From: Micromonospora pallida
GTDB taxonomy: Bacteria; Actinomycetota; Actinomycetes; Mycobacteriales; Micromonosporaceae
NCBI RefSeq assembly: GCF_900090325.1
Contig: NZ_FMHW01000002.1
Location: forward strand, 4,155,001-4,219,000
DNA length: 64,000 nt
Direction of reading: 5' to 3'
Shown here piece by piece: positions 16,699 through 25,933 of this stretch; positions within the stretch are counted from its first letter, which is position 1; each line of letters starts with the position of its first letter. The notes beneath the pieces are model-generated. The model was not told the origin of the DNA and did no database searches. It saw only the letters and a program-made list of their open reading frames with translations. The translations under genes were made by a program, and so were the position numbers.

Positions 16699-17925
16699 AT
16701 GTCTACCTGGATCGGGACCGCGATGACCGACGCTGGGCAGGGACGGGACGTCGTCTACCGGGGCTTCCGGTTCCCCGCCGACCTCGACGACGGCACGGCG
16801 CTCGGCGTACGGCCCGACGACGCCGGGCTCGTCCTGGACGGCTCGCCGTCCCGGCTGGAGTACACCGACCCGCACACCGACGCCCACGCCCGGTACGACG
16901 TGGGCAGCTGGGTCTCGCCACCGGTGCGGGTCGGGTTCGGCGTCCACCAGGTGGTCCCCTCCTGGACCGCCGACACCCCGGCCGGCTGCTGGCTCCAGGT
17001 GGAGGTGTGCGGCTGGGCCGACGACGCGCCGGTCACCGGCTGGTACGTCCTGGCCCGCTGGGCTGCCGGCGACGAGGGGATCCGGCCTACCTCGGTGCCC
17101 GGGCAGCGGGACGGGCAGGCGGAGGTGGACGCCGACACCCTGGTGGTGACCGGCGCGGAGCCGACCGGCTGGCAGGTCCGGGTGACCCTGGCCCGCCCGG
17201 TGGGCGCCGCCCTCGGGCCGACGCTGCGGACGATCGGCGCGGTTGCCTCCGGCCCCCGCCCGACGGGCGGCGGAGCCATCGGCGCGGACGCGGAGCCGGA
17301 CGAGTCGGCGGCGCGGGGCAGGGTGCTGGCGGTGCCGGCCTTCTCCCAGCGGCTGCACGCCGGGCACTACCCCCACTGGGGTGGCGGTGGGGACTCCTGG
17401 TGCAGCCCCACCTGCACGGCGATGGTGCTGGCGTACTGGGGTGCCGGTCCCACGCCGGGCGAGTACGCCTGGGTGGACCCGGCCGATCCCCGTCCGGAGG
17501 TCGACCACGCTGCCCGGCACTGCTACGACCACGCCTACCGGGGCGCGGGGAACTGGCCCTTCAACACCGCCTACGCCGGCCGGTACGGGATGGACGCCTT
17601 CGTCACCCGGCTGCGGTCGCTGGCCGAGGCGGAACGGTTCGTCGCCGCCGGGGTGCCGCTGGTGGTCTCCGCCGCGTTCCGTAACGGTGACGTGCCCGGT
17701 CTCGACTACGACACCAAGGGACACCTGATCGTGCTGGTCGGCTTCACGTCCAACGGTGATCCGGTCCTCAACGACCCGTACGCCTCGGACGACGCCGGGG
17801 TGCGCCGCACCGTCGACCGCCACCGCTTCACGGCAGCCTGGCAACGGGGCAGCGGCGGGATGGTGTACGTCATCCACCCACCGTCGGTGCCGCTGCCGCC
17901 CCCGCCCGCGCAGCCGAACTGGTGA
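16699..17925 (+). CDS. C39-like cysteine peptidase
   Basis: A 408-residue protein with two parts. The first 200 residues are beta-rich and unassigned. The C-terminal 190 residues form a papain-like C39_2 domain, with C235 in DSWCSPTCTAMVL, H342 in KGHLIVLVGF and N358/D359 in PVLNDPYA as the likely triad. The WCSPTCTAMVLAYWG block is characteristic of such domains. No signal peptide is visible from ATG 16699; an internal ATG at 16723 is an alternative start. The domain also occurs in bacteriocin-processing enzymes, but no transporter or small precursor gene is nearby, so cell-wall or peptide hydrolysis is only a guess. Confidence 0.75.
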   Translation: MSTWIGTAMTDAGQGRDVVYRGFRFPADLDDGTALGVRPDDAGLVLDGSPSRLEYTDPHTDAHARYDVGSWVSPPVRVGFGVHQVVPSWTADTPAGCWLQVEVCGWADDAPVTGWYVLARWAAGDEGIRPTSVPGQRDGQAEVDADTLVVTGAEPTGWQVRVTLARPVGAALGPTLRTIGAVASGPRPTGGGAIGADAEPDESAARGRVLAVPAFSQRLHAGHYPHWGGGGDSWCSPTCTAMVLAYWGAGPTPGEYAWVDPADPRPEVDHAARHCYDHAYRGAGNWPFNTAYAGRYGMDAFVTRLRSLAEAERFVAAGVPLVVSAAFRNGDVPGLDYDTKGHLIVLVGFTSNGDPVLNDPYASDDAGVRRTVDRHRFTAAWQRGSGGMVYVIHPPSVPLPPPPAQPNW

Positions 17926-18025
17926 CCCGCCGGCCCGGTCAACCGCGTCGTGGCCGTCCCGCCACGCCCGACCGGCGCGCTCGGCCGGTACGGATTCCGC
18001 AGCCGGGCCCCGGCCGACGGCCGGG

Positions 18026-19321
18026 TCAGTCGGACAGCCACGAGAGCTGGAAGGACCCGTCGAGCCGCTGGCAGAGCAGCAGGTCCGGGTGGAACCGGCA
18101 GTCGGCGTAGTCGCCGGGCAGCACGTCCAGGATCCGGGGCCGCCCGGCCTCGACGTCGAACTCGGCGACCAGCAGTCCCCGGTCCCGGATCTGCCGGGAG
18201 GCCACCGGCGGCCTGCCGCCGATCGGCGTCTGTACCCCGTTCCAACTGCCCAGATCGGCCAGCACCCGGCCGGTCGCGAGGTCCAGCAGAAAGATCTGCT
18301 CCCGGGTCAGGCCGGCCGACGTGGTCGCCACCAGCCGGTCGCCGACCGGAAAGGCCCCCATCCACCGGCGATCGCTCCAGGCGGTCCGGCCGGTCGCCCG
18401 GTCCAGCACCCGTAACCCGCCGGTCTGTTCCCAGACGCAGAGCGCGACACCGCAGGAGCTGAGGTACGACACCGCCGGTCCGCTGACCGTCCAGTGCCGG
18501 ATCAGCCGGTCCAGCCCGTACGCGTCCACCGTGGGTGGGTCGTCCCGGAGGACCACCAACAGGTCGCCGACCACCTGGCCGCGTTCCCCGGCGGCCTGTC
18601 CGCCGGGGCGGACCTGCTCGTCGGCCAGCACCCGGCCGGAGTCGGCGTCGCGAACCTCGACCCGCCCCGACGGCAGAGTCCGCACCACCCGGTCGACGCC
18701 CTGGTCGGCGAAGCGGAAGTCGGTCCGGCCCGGTTTCGTCGGCACCGACCAGCGGGCCGTCCCGGTCGCCGGGTCCACCACGCGGGCCACCTGGCCCCCC
18801 TCCTCGACGGGGGCCGTCAACAGCACCGCGCCGCCCTCGGTGAGCATCGGCGAGCCGGCCTGCCGCCAGCGTTCCCGCCCGGTGGCCGTGTCCAGGGCCA
18901 CAGTGAGGTGGCCGGCTGGCCCGCCGCGGTTGCTGACGATCAACAGCACCCGGTCGACGGCCGTCACGGGCCAGAAACGCGAGACGCCCGGCACTGTCAC
19001 CCGCCACCGTCGACGCAGCGTCGACGGTGGTGGCCCGTCGCCGGGCAGGTCGTAGGCGGTCAGGTCCCGGTCGCCGCGCCCGCCGTCGGTGGGCGGTCCG
19101 ACCACCAGGAACTGGTCACCGACGAGGAACGCCTCGGAACCGCTCCGGGCGGGCACCGTGGTCGACGCCCGCCGGGGCGCCGGCACCGCCGGGCCGAGGG
19201 TGGTCAGGACGAGGACGAACACCAGTCCGACCCGCCATCGTCGCCCCGTGCCGGGCCGGCGCCGCATGGTCAGATCCGGTCCGGGCTCGTCGCGCAACTC
19301 ACCCAGATCGATCAGCGCCAT
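18026..19321 (-). CDS. PQQ-like beta-propeller repeat membrane protein
   Basis: A 431-residue protein. A short cytoplasmic tail (MALIDLGELRDEPG) precedes one transmembrane helix (about 30-47, VGLVFVLVLTTLGPAVPA). The rest is blade-like repeats of the form DTATGRERW, DPATGTARW, DADSGRVLA, DRATGRTAW and DLATGRVLADLG. That is the PQQ/pyrrolo-quinoline-quinone-like propeller pattern, here probably a scaffold rather than an enzyme. Three cysteines lie in the last third. The start ATG 19321 has GGGAGGG seven bases upstream; a longer ATG at 19372 lacks this. It is a single gene, divergent from the large membrane protein at 19439. Function unknown. Confidence 0.8.
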   Translation of the reverse strand: MALIDLGELRDEPGPDLTMRRRPGTGRRWRVGLVFVLVLTTLGPAVPAPRRASTTVPARSGSEAFLVGDQFLVVGPPTDGGRGDRDLTAYDLPGDGPPPSTLRRRWRVTVPGVSRFWPVTAVDRVLLIVSNRGGPAGHLTVALDTATGRERWRQAGSPMLTEGGAVLLTAPVEEGGQVARVVDPATGTARWSVPTKPGRTDFRFADQGVDRVVRTLPSGRVEVRDADSGRVLADEQVRPGGQAAGERGQVVGDLLVVLRDDPPTVDAYGLDRLIRHWTVSGPAVSYLSSCGVALCVWEQTGGLRVLDRATGRTAWSDRRWMGAFPVGDRLVATTSAGLTREQIFLLDLATGRVLADLGSWNGVQTPIGGRPPVASRQIRDRGLLVAEFDVEAGRPRILDVLPGDYADCRFHPDLLLCQRLDGSFQLSWLSD

Positions 19322-19438
19322 CCGGTCCCTCCCCGCGTCGCGCCCGCCGCCACCGGGGCAGTAAACCTTCACGGATGGGGCCCGTTACGCGCACCGGCCC
19401 GGCAAATGCGACAAGGCCCTCGCGTACGATGGCGCGTC

Positions 19439-21352
19439 GTGGCTGTGCCGGTGGTAGACCCCTCGTTGAAGTCCGCGTCCGTGTCCGCTGCGGCCGACCT
19501 GCCGGAACGCACCCGGCCGGCGGCCGGTCGGTCCGTCCGTGTCGACGTCCTGGCCGTCGGGGCGTACGTGCTCCTCGGCGTCCTCGTGTGCCTGAACTAC
19601 TGGGTCGACGTCGAGAACCGGGTCTCCTCGCACCTGCCCACCGACCACAGTTGGTTCGAGTGGCTCTTCTCGCATGGCGCGTACTCCGTGCGCCACCTGG
19701 AGAACCCGCTCTTCTCGGCCCGGCAGAACGCCCCGGACGGGGTGAACATGATGGCGAACACCTCGCTGCTCGGGGTGACGCTGCCGCTGGCGCCGCTGAC
19801 CATGCTGCTCGGCCCGCAGGTGGTCTACGCCCTCTACCTGGGCGGGGCGCTGGCCGCCACGGCGGCCACCTCGTACTGGGTGCTCTCGCGCCGGCTGGTC
19901 CGGTCCCGCGCGGCGGCGTTCGTGGGCGGCGCGTTCCTCGGGTTCGCGCCGGGCGTCGTCCACCACGCCAACGGTCAGCCGAACTTCGTCTCGAACTTCC
20001 TGCTGCCGCTGATCGTGGCCCGGGTGCTCCGCCTCGGCGAGCCGGGCCGGTGGCGGCGCAACGGAGTGGCGCTGGGGCTGCTGGTGGCGTACCAGATCTT
20101 CATCAACGAGGAGATGCTGCTGCTCACCGCGCTGGCCTGCCTGGTGATCGTGGTCGGGTACGCGGTGGCGCGCTGGCGGTCCGCGCGGGCCCAGGCCGGC
20201 GCCTTCCTCGCCGCCCTCGGCCTCGGCGGCGGGCTGGCGCTGGTACTGACGGCGTACCCGATCTGGTTCCAGTTCAACGGCCCGCAGTCCTACCGGGGCC
20301 TACAGGGTGGCGTTTTCCACAGTTGGGGCGAGGACCTGGCCGCCTTCGTCACGTTCGCCCGGGACACCCTGGCCGGTGACCCGGCGGTGGAGAAGACCAT
20401 CGGGCTGACCGAGCAGAACACCTGGTTCGGCTGGCCGGTGGTGCTCGTCACACTGGCGTCGATCGTGCTGCTCTGGCGGCGTTCCCTCACCGCCCGGATC
20501 GCCGCGGTGCTGGTGGCGGTCTTCACCGTGGCGTCGCTCGGGCCCCGGATCCGGCTGGGCGGGGTGGAGACCGAGGTCTACGGTCCCTGGCACTACGTGC
20601 CGGACGACCTGCCGCTGGTCGAGATGATGATGCCCACCCGGCTCACGCTGGTGGTGACCGGCGCGGTCGGGGTGCTGCTTGCACTGGCCTGGGACGCTGC
20701 CGACCGCGCCGGCCGCCCGATGCCCGCCGCCGACCCGGCCCGGGCCACCGACGGCAGCAGCGCCGAGCCGGCGGCCGCCGGCGACACCGATGCCAAGGTG
20801 AGCGGTGCCGGGTCACGCGCGTCCCGGCGGCGCTGGATCCGCCCGCTCGGGTACGCCGCCGTGGCGCTGGCGGTGCTGCCACTGGTCCCCCGACCGCTGC
20901 CGGCCCAGCCGATCGACCCGCCGCCGGACTTCATCACCTCCGGCGCCTGGCGGCCGTACGTGCCGGCGGGACGGACCCTGGTGCCGGTGCCGATCCCGAG
21001 CAACGTGCACGGGCTGTCCACCCTGCGCTGGAGCGCGCTGACCCAGCACGAGTTCCCGGTGCCCGGCGGTTACTTCATCGGCCCCGGCCCGAACGACGAG
21101 GGCATCTTCGGCGCGCCGAACCGCCCGACCAGCACCCTGATCTACTCCACGATGGACAAGGGCGCGGCGCCGGAGCTGACCGACGAGAACCGCCGCCAGG
21201 CCGTCGAGGACCTGCGCTACTGGCGGGCCTCGGTGGTGGTGCTCGGCGCGCACCCCCGGGAGGCGGCGCTGCGGGACCTGGTGACCGGTCTGCTCGGCGA
21301 GCCCCGCCGGGTCGACGATGTATGGCTCTGGGACGTCCGCGACCGGGTCTGA
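19439..21352 (+). CDS. Polytopic membrane protein, paralogue A
   Basis: A 637-residue protein with about ten or more transmembrane helices and a soluble C-terminal domain. It resembles the glycosyltransferase-like/YfhO-type membrane families in layout: an outer loop with ANTSLLGVTLPL, the pair HANGQPNFVSNF and FINEEMLLLTA in membrane-edge loops, and a final domain with LVPVPIPS, GGYFIGP and DVWLWDVRD. It is clearly homologous to the convergent gene at 21447. I chose GTG 19439, with TACGAT eight bases upstream as a -10; the open frame continues further upstream only through antisense DNA of the propeller gene. Likely role: transfer of a lipid-linked sugar or assembly of an envelope polymer (inference). 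Confidence 0.75.
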   Translation: MAVPVVDPSLKSASVSAAADLPERTRPAAGRSVRVDVLAVGAYVLLGVLVCLNYWVDVENRVSSHLPTDHSWFEWLFSHGAYSVRHLENPLFSARQNAPDGVNMMANTSLLGVTLPLAPLTMLLGPQVVYALYLGGALAATAATSYWVLSRRLVRSRAAAFVGGAFLGFAPGVVHHANGQPNFVSNFLLPLIVARVLRLGEPGRWRRNGVALGLLVAYQIFINEEMLLLTALACLVIVVGYAVARWRSARAQAGAFLAALGLGGGLALVLTAYPIWFQFNGPQSYRGLQGGVFHSWGEDLAAFVTFARDTLAGDPAVEKTIGLTEQNTWFGWPVVLVTLASIVLLWRRSLTARIAAVLVAVFTVASLGPRIRLGGVETEVYGPWHYVPDDLPLVEMMMPTRLTLVVTGAVGVLLALAWDAADRAGRPMPAADPARATDGSSAEPAAAGDTDAKVSGAGSRASRRRWIRPLGYAAVALAVLPLVPRPLPAQPIDPPPDFITSGAWRPYVPAGRTLVPVPIPSNVHGLSTLRWSALTQHEFPVPGGYFIGPGPNDEGIFGAPNRPTSTLIYSTMDKGAAPELTDENRRQAVEDLRYWRASVVVLGAHPREAALRDLVTGLLGEPRRVDDVWLWDVRDRV

Positions 21353-21374
21353 CCCGTCCTCGGCCCATGAATTG

Positions 21375-21434
21375 GGTGGTTGCAGGGGACCCTTCCTCGG
21401 CAAAATGCGGTAGGAAGGGTCCCCTGCAACCACC
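21375..21434. repeat. Perfect 23-bp inverted repeat between convergent genes
   Basis: The arm 21375-21397 (GGTGGTTGCAGGGGACCCTT and three more bases) is perfectly complementary to 21412-21434, with a 14-base loop. It lies between the stops of the two paralogous membrane-protein genes and can act as a two-way terminator. A second element with the core TTGCAGGGGACCC occurs at 60456-60529, so this is a dispersed repeat family and not a one-off hairpin. Confidence 0.85.
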
Positions 21435-21446
21435 TAAGCGGGTCGG

Positions 21447-23414
21447 TCAGTCGGCGCGGGTGGTGATCGGGCGGACGTCCCAGAGCCAGACGTCCCGTTC
21501 CCGCCGGGCCGGACCGACGATCTGCTCGACGGTCTGCCGCAGCGGTTCGACGTTCTTCTGGTCCACCGGCAGCACCATGATCGCGGCTCGCCAGTAGCGC
21601 AGCTCGTCCAGGGCTCGACGACGCTCCTGATCGGTCAGCTGCGACGTCCGGCCGGTGGTCGCCACCTCCTGGAGGATCTCGCCCACCCCGTTGGGACGGC
21701 CACCGAACCGGCCGGGGTCGCCGGTGTTGCCGTTGCGCGGCGCGAGGAAGTAGCCGCCGGGGATCTTGAAGTCCAGATTGGTCGAGGCGGCCCAGCGCAT
21801 GCCGTTGGTGTTGCCCATGCTCGGGATCGGCACCGGCACCAGCGTCTGGTCCGCTGCGACGTACCGTCGCCACTGGTCGGAGGTGATGAAGTTCGGCACC
21901 GGCGGGCGGCTGGTCACCTTCAGCGGCATCGGGGCGATCGGCAGCAGCGCCATGATCAGACCGACGCCGACCAGGGTACGGGTGTGCTGGGCCAACGGTT
22001 GCGTCGTCCAGGCCCGCTCGACGGCGACGGCGAGCAGTACGCCGATCACCACCGTCGTGATCATCCCGAACCGGGTCGGCACCACCGCGTCCAGCAGCGG
22101 CAGGCGGACCAGCCACTCCCACGGGCCGGTGAAGAGGTCCCGGTCCCACCAGGAGATCCGCTCCCCGAGCGAGAGCACGGCATAGAAGACGCCGGTGACC
22201 GCGAGCGCCCGGACGATCATCTCCCGGCGCAGCCACACCACGATGCCGGCGGTGATCAGCGCCAGGCTCCAGCCGAAGAAGGCGTTCTCCTCGGAGTAGT
22301 TGGGGGCCAGGTTGGCGTTGGCCCGCTCGTTGCCGCCGAGGGTCGGCGAACCCGGCGTGACGAAGGCGGCGATGTCGTTGCCGTAGTCGCGCACCGCGTC
22401 GCTGAGCCCGTGGTACGCCATCGGGCCGCCGAACTGGATGTAGAGCGGGTACGCCAGCAGCGACCCGGCGACCAGGGTGCAGACCCCGAGCGCCACCGCC
22501 ATCGGCCGCCAGGCGGTCGACCAGAGGTCCCGCCGCTGGACCACCACGGCGATCAGGAAGATGCCGCAGGCCATGGCGGTGAAGAGCAGGATCTCCTCGT
22601 TGATGAACGCCTGCCAGGTGACCAGCAGCGCCAGGATCGCCCCGTCCCGGACCGGACGCCGGGACCGGGTGATGACCAGCACCCGCCAGACGATGAACGG
22701 CAGCAGCCACTGCGAGATGATGTTCGGGTGCCAGTTGGCGTGCGAGAGCATCGCCGGGGAGAAGCCACAGAACCAGCCGCCCACCAGCGCGGCCAGCGGG
22801 GTCCGGACGACGTGCCGGGAGAGCACGTAGTACCAGGTCGAAGCGGTGCCGGCCAGGGCGAGGGTGACCAGCAGCACGAAGGTCACCGCCGGACCGAACA
22901 GCAGCGTGATCGGCACCATCGGGATGCCGAGCGCCAGGATGGCCGTGTTGGCCATCAGATTGACCCCGTCGGGGTAGTTGAGCTGCTCGGTGTAGAACGG
23001 GAACTCGCCGTGCAGCACCACCCGGACCGAGTGAGCGAGGAAGAACTGCACCTGGGCCGGGTCGCTGCTGTAGAGCGAGGCCACCCGACCGGCCGGGTCC
23101 GCCCAGATCTGGCTGGTCACCCAGAGCGCGGTGAGCAGGAAGAAGCCGAAGACGCCGAGGTCGCGCCGCCAGGTGGGCCAGCGTCGCCGCCGGGCGGCGG
23201 TGGGCTCCGCCAGGGGATCGGGGGCGGCATCGGCTTCCGTCCGGCCCACCGCCCTGTCGTCCCCGGCCGGGGCTGCGTCGGCAGGTCCCCCGTCGAGCGG
23301 CCGTTCGACGACGGACCGGGCGGTGACCTGCCCGGTCGCCGCCGTCGGGGCGCTCTCCGGGCCAGGGGCGGCGGATTCCAGCGTGGATACCCCACGAGGC
23401 ACGGCAGGCGTCAC
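21447..23414 (-). CDS. Polytopic membrane protein, paralogue B
   Basis: A 655-residue protein. The first 75 residues are disordered and cytoplasmic, then about ten or more transmembrane helices and a soluble C-terminal domain follow. Shared with paralogue A, in the same order, are ANTAILALGIPM, HANWHPNIISQW, FINEEILLFTA, ENAFFGW, PTRFGMITT, LVPVPIPS, GGYFLAP, LRYWRAAIMVL and DVWLWDVRP. The pair thus arose by duplication and inversion and now sits tail to tail. The conserved asparagine/glutamate in FINEE is a candidate functional site. The start is ATG 23414; an internal start is possible. Function as for paralogue A is unproven. Confidence 0.78.
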   Translation of the reverse strand: MTPAVPRGVSTLESAAPGPESAPTAATGQVTARSVVERPLDGGPADAAPAGDDRAVGRTEADAAPDPLAEPTAARRRRWPTWRRDLGVFGFFLLTALWVTSQIWADPAGRVASLYSSDPAQVQFFLAHSVRVVLHGEFPFYTEQLNYPDGVNLMANTAILALGIPMVPITLLFGPAVTFVLLVTLALAGTASTWYYVLSRHVVRTPLAALVGGWFCGFSPAMLSHANWHPNIISQWLLPFIVWRVLVITRSRRPVRDGAILALLVTWQAFINEEILLFTAMACGIFLIAVVVQRRDLWSTAWRPMAVALGVCTLVAGSLLAYPLYIQFGGPMAYHGLSDAVRDYGNDIAAFVTPGSPTLGGNERANANLAPNYSEENAFFGWSLALITAGIVVWLRREMIVRALAVTGVFYAVLSLGERISWWDRDLFTGPWEWLVRLPLLDAVVPTRFGMITTVVIGVLLAVAVERAWTTQPLAQHTRTLVGVGLIMALLPIAPMPLKVTSRPPVPNFITSDQWRRYVAADQTLVPVPIPSMGNTNGMRWAASTNLDFKIPGGYFLAPRNGNTGDPGRFGGRPNGVGEILQEVATTGRTSQLTDQERRRALDELRYWRAAIMVLPVDQKNVEPLRQTVEQIVGPARRERDVWLWDVRPITTRAD

Positions 23415-23545
23415 AGTCGGCGGAGTCTACCGGAGCTGAGAAATACCACGAAAACGGCGGCGACGCGGGGAGGGACGGCACACAGCCGGCGGCCGGCCCA
23501 CGCCTGGCCGGCCGAGGCGCCGGTTCGGGACCATCGGACATCTCG

Positions 23546-23551
23546 TACCAT
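23546..23551 (+). promoter_or_regulatory. Possible -10 element TACCAT for the lipoprotein gene
   Basis: TACCAT ends just before a GTG at 23552, which rules that GTG out as a start and supports GTG 23591. It would give a leader of about 33 bases carrying the GGGGG ribosome site. No good -35 is seen. Confidence 0.3.
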
Positions 23552-23590
23552 GTGGCTTCCGGACCGGGCAGGACGATCGGGGGCGTACAC

Positions 23591-24784
23591 GTGGCTTCAG
23601 CCCGCTGGCGCGGCAGGACGGTCACGGCGTTGCTGGCCCTGACCCTGGCGGCGGCCGGCTGCGGGCCGGTCGCCCAACGGCAACAGGCCCGGCTCCCGGT
23701 CGGCTACGACACCCTCGACGGTGCGCTGGAGGTGTGGCCGGCACGTGGCGGTCTGGTCGCCGACGCCGCGGTGACGACTGCCGTGACCGAGGCGGTCCGC
23801 GACTGGCGCTCACCGGTCGACGACCGGGTGCACCTGTCCACCTCGGGGATCCTCTGGGCCGGCGAGGTCGGCGGGACGCGGCTGGCGCTGGTCGCCGCCG
23901 ATGTCCCCGGGGAGAGCGCCTCCTGGCTGCTCCAGCTCACCGCTGAGGGGTCGCGGTACGCGGTCACCCGGGCCGTCGAGTACACCGACCCGGGCTACCT
24001 GGTCTACGCCGACGTACTTCCGGTGCAGCTCGGCGACGAACGCCGTTACCTCACCTCCGCCCGGGTGGAGCGCCTGCTCGGACCGGACGGCCAGCCGCTG
24101 ACCGTCACCGACGGTCTCACCGGGCCGGTCGCCGTCCCGGCCTGCGCGGCCGTCCCGGTGACCGCCACGCTGCGGGCCACCGAGTCCCTGCCGCGCGGCC
24201 GGGCCGCGGACCGCCTGCTCGACCTGGGTACGGCCACCGAGCAGCCCCGTTATCCGCTGGTCCGGGACGGCTCCGGCACCGGCCGACGGGCTCTGGCCGG
24301 GTTGGACACCTGTCAGCTCGCCGGGGAGGACGGCCCGTTCGTCAGCGTGCCCCGACGACTGCGGGACCGGGACGCCCCGGAGTCGGTCCCGCGCTCCTGG
24401 CCGATGGAGCAGGTCAGCGCCCGGGTGCTGGGCGAGATCAGCCTCGGCGGCGGCACGTCGTCCGAGCTGAAGCAGCTCACCTGGGAGAGCGAGGCCGGCC
24501 CGATGACGGCTCTGGTGCACCGGTCCCCCGACGGGGGCCCGGCCGTGGTCTCCCCCGCCGACCGGACGAGCACTCTGCAGACGTACGTGCTGCCGGTGCC
24601 GGGGCAGCCGCTGGTGGTGCTGAGTTGGCGGGCCAGCCGGACGACCTCCCTATCCACCCCGCCGGGTACCCGGCGACTGGTGGACCGTCCCGGCCTGGTG
24701 GTCGTGCCGCAGCCGGAGTCCAACCAGACCTTCAGCCTGGCCAACGCCGACCGCACCTACTACCGGTCGGTCAGCGGCCGCTGA
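23591..24784 (+). CDS. Putative lipoprotein of unknown function
   Basis: A 397-residue secreted protein. The N-terminus has arginines, a hydrophobic run TVTALLALTLAAAGC, and a lipobox-like AAGC at residue 24, so it is probably lipidated and surface-bound. The remainder is beta-rich with no motif I recognise. Two cysteines (VPACAAVPV and LDTCQLAG) may form a disulfide. Start GTG 23591 has GGGGG eight bases upstream. It is divergent from paralogue B (start 23414) and followed by a secreted hydrolase gene, so this is an envelope-protein neighbourhood. Confidence 0.7.
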   Translation: MASARWRGRTVTALLALTLAAAGCGPVAQRQQARLPVGYDTLDGALEVWPARGGLVADAAVTTAVTEAVRDWRSPVDDRVHLSTSGILWAGEVGGTRLALVAADVPGESASWLLQLTAEGSRYAVTRAVEYTDPGYLVYADVLPVQLGDERRYLTSARVERLLGPDGQPLTVTDGLTGPVAVPACAAVPVTATLRATESLPRGRAADRLLDLGTATEQPRYPLVRDGSGTGRRALAGLDTCQLAGEDGPFVSVPRRLRDRDAPESVPRSWPMEQVSARVLGEISLGGGTSSELKQLTWESEAGPMTALVHRSPDGGPAVVSPADRTSTLQTYVLPVPGQPLVVLSWRASRTTSLSTPPGTRRLVDRPGLVVVPQPESNQTFSLANADRTYYRSVSGR

Positions 24785-24799
24785 CGACAGGCCGATCCA

Positions 24800-24828
24800 T
24801 TGATATTGGCCGATACAAGCCCTACCTT
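24800..24828 (+). promoter_or_regulatory. Promoter TTGATA-17-TACCTT, leaderless
   Basis: TTGATA (24800-24805) and TACCTT (24823-24828) are 17 bases apart, and the ATG at 24835 is six bases further. Both hexamers and the spacing are standard for the housekeeping sigma factor, so transcription should begin at the start codon. Confidence 0.65.
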
Positions 24829-24834
24829 GGCGGC

Positions 24835-25863
24835 ATGACTATCCATGCTCGCCGGGTGCTCGCGGTGCTGGTTGCCGTCGCCGCGATCGCCGTCACCGGT
24901 CCGCCCGCCGCCCACGCCGCCGGCCCCCTGCCCATCAACGACCTCGGCACCGGGAGCTATCTCGGCTTCCAGGGCGGCTTGTATCCCACCGGCCGCAACA
25001 CCATGCCCACCGCCCACCACAACGTCGGGGTCGAGCGGGCGCTGCGGGTGCGCCCGCTGGACACCGCCGGCCAGCCGAGCGCCACCGGCAAGTACGTCCT
25101 GCTCTCCATCGGCATGTCCAACACCACCCAGGAGTTCTGCGGCGCGTCCGGCGGGACCTGCGCGCCGTACTCCTTCATCGGTCAGGCCGCCGCCGACCCG
25201 CAGGTCGACCACGACCGACTGGCTATCGTCGACGGGGCCTCGGGTGGACAGACCGCCGACACCTGGGACGCGCCGACCGACCCCAACTACGACCGCGTCC
25301 GGGACACCAGGCTCGCCCCGCTCGGCCTCACCGAACGGCAGGTCCAGGTGGTCTGGGTGAAGGTCGCCAACGCCAACCCGAGGGTGTCCCTGCCCGACCC
25401 GAACGCCGACGCCCACCAACTCGTGACCCAGCAGGGCGACATCCTGCGCACGGTGAAGAAGCGCTACCCCAACGTGCAGCAGGTCTTCTTCTCCAGCCGG
25501 ATCTACGGCGGCTACGCCACCACCACCCTGAACCCCGAACCGTACGCCTACGAGACGGGCTTCGGTGTCAAGTGGACGATCCAGGCCCAGATCAACCAGA
25601 TGGCCGGCGGGGGCATCCACCCCCGGGCCGGTGACCTGAACTACACCAGCACCGCGGCCTGGACGGCCTGGGGGCCGTACCTGTGGGCCAACGGCCTCCA
25701 GCCCCGCTCCGACGGACTCACCTGGGCCCGGTCGGACTTCGTCACCGACGGGACCCACCCGTCCACCAGCGGCCGGCAGAAGGTGGGCAACCTGCTACTC
25801 CGCTTCTTCAAGACCTCGCCGCACACCGCCTGCTGGTTCACCGTCAGCGGCACCTGCGGCTGA
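24835..25863 (+). CDS. Secreted SGNH-like hydrolase
   Basis: A 342-residue exported protein. The Sec signal peptide runs to about residue 28 (LAVLVAVAAIAVTGPPAAHA, cleavage AHA-A). All four SGNH landmarks appear in order: S95 in LLSIGMSNTTQEF, a glycine in DGASGGQTADTW, an asparagine in VKVANANP, and D/H in DGTHPSTSGR near the end. The usual GDSL block is replaced by GMSN, so standard profiles may miss it. Likely an extracellular esterase or deacetylase acting on polysaccharide. Start ATG 24835 sits on a leaderless promoter. It is monocistronic and convergent with dxs. Confidence 0.7.
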   Translation: MTIHARRVLAVLVAVAAIAVTGPPAAHAAGPLPINDLGTGSYLGFQGGLYPTGRNTMPTAHHNVGVERALRVRPLDTAGQPSATGKYVLLSIGMSNTTQEFCGASGGTCAPYSFIGQAAADPQVDHDRLAIVDGASGGQTADTWDAPTDPNYDRVRDTRLAPLGLTERQVQVVWVKVANANPRVSLPDPNADAHQLVTQQGDILRTVKKRYPNVQQVFFSSRIYGGYATTTLNPEPYAYETGFGVKWTIQAQINQMAGGGIHPRAGDLNYTSTAAWTAWGPYLWANGLQPRSDGLTWARSDFVTDGTHPSTSGRQKVGNLLLRFFKTSPHTACWFTVSGTCG

Positions 25864-25886
25864 CCGGCGCCCCGGTCAGCACGACG

Positions 25887-25927
25887 CCGGCCGGCCCACA
25901 CCCCGAACGGGAGCGCGGGCCGGCCGG
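25887..25927. terminator. Hairpin terminator between convergent genes
   Basis: CCGGCCGGCCC (25887-25897) pairs with GGGCCGGCCGG (25917-25927) around a 19-base loop, between the hydrolase stop and the dxs stop. Confidence 0.65.
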
Positions 25928-25933
25928 TGTCGG

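Noticed and set aside
18494..19438. Long N-terminal extension of the membrane protein at 19439
   Set aside because: It is antisense to the propeller gene; a -10 element and the first membrane helix support the start at 19439.
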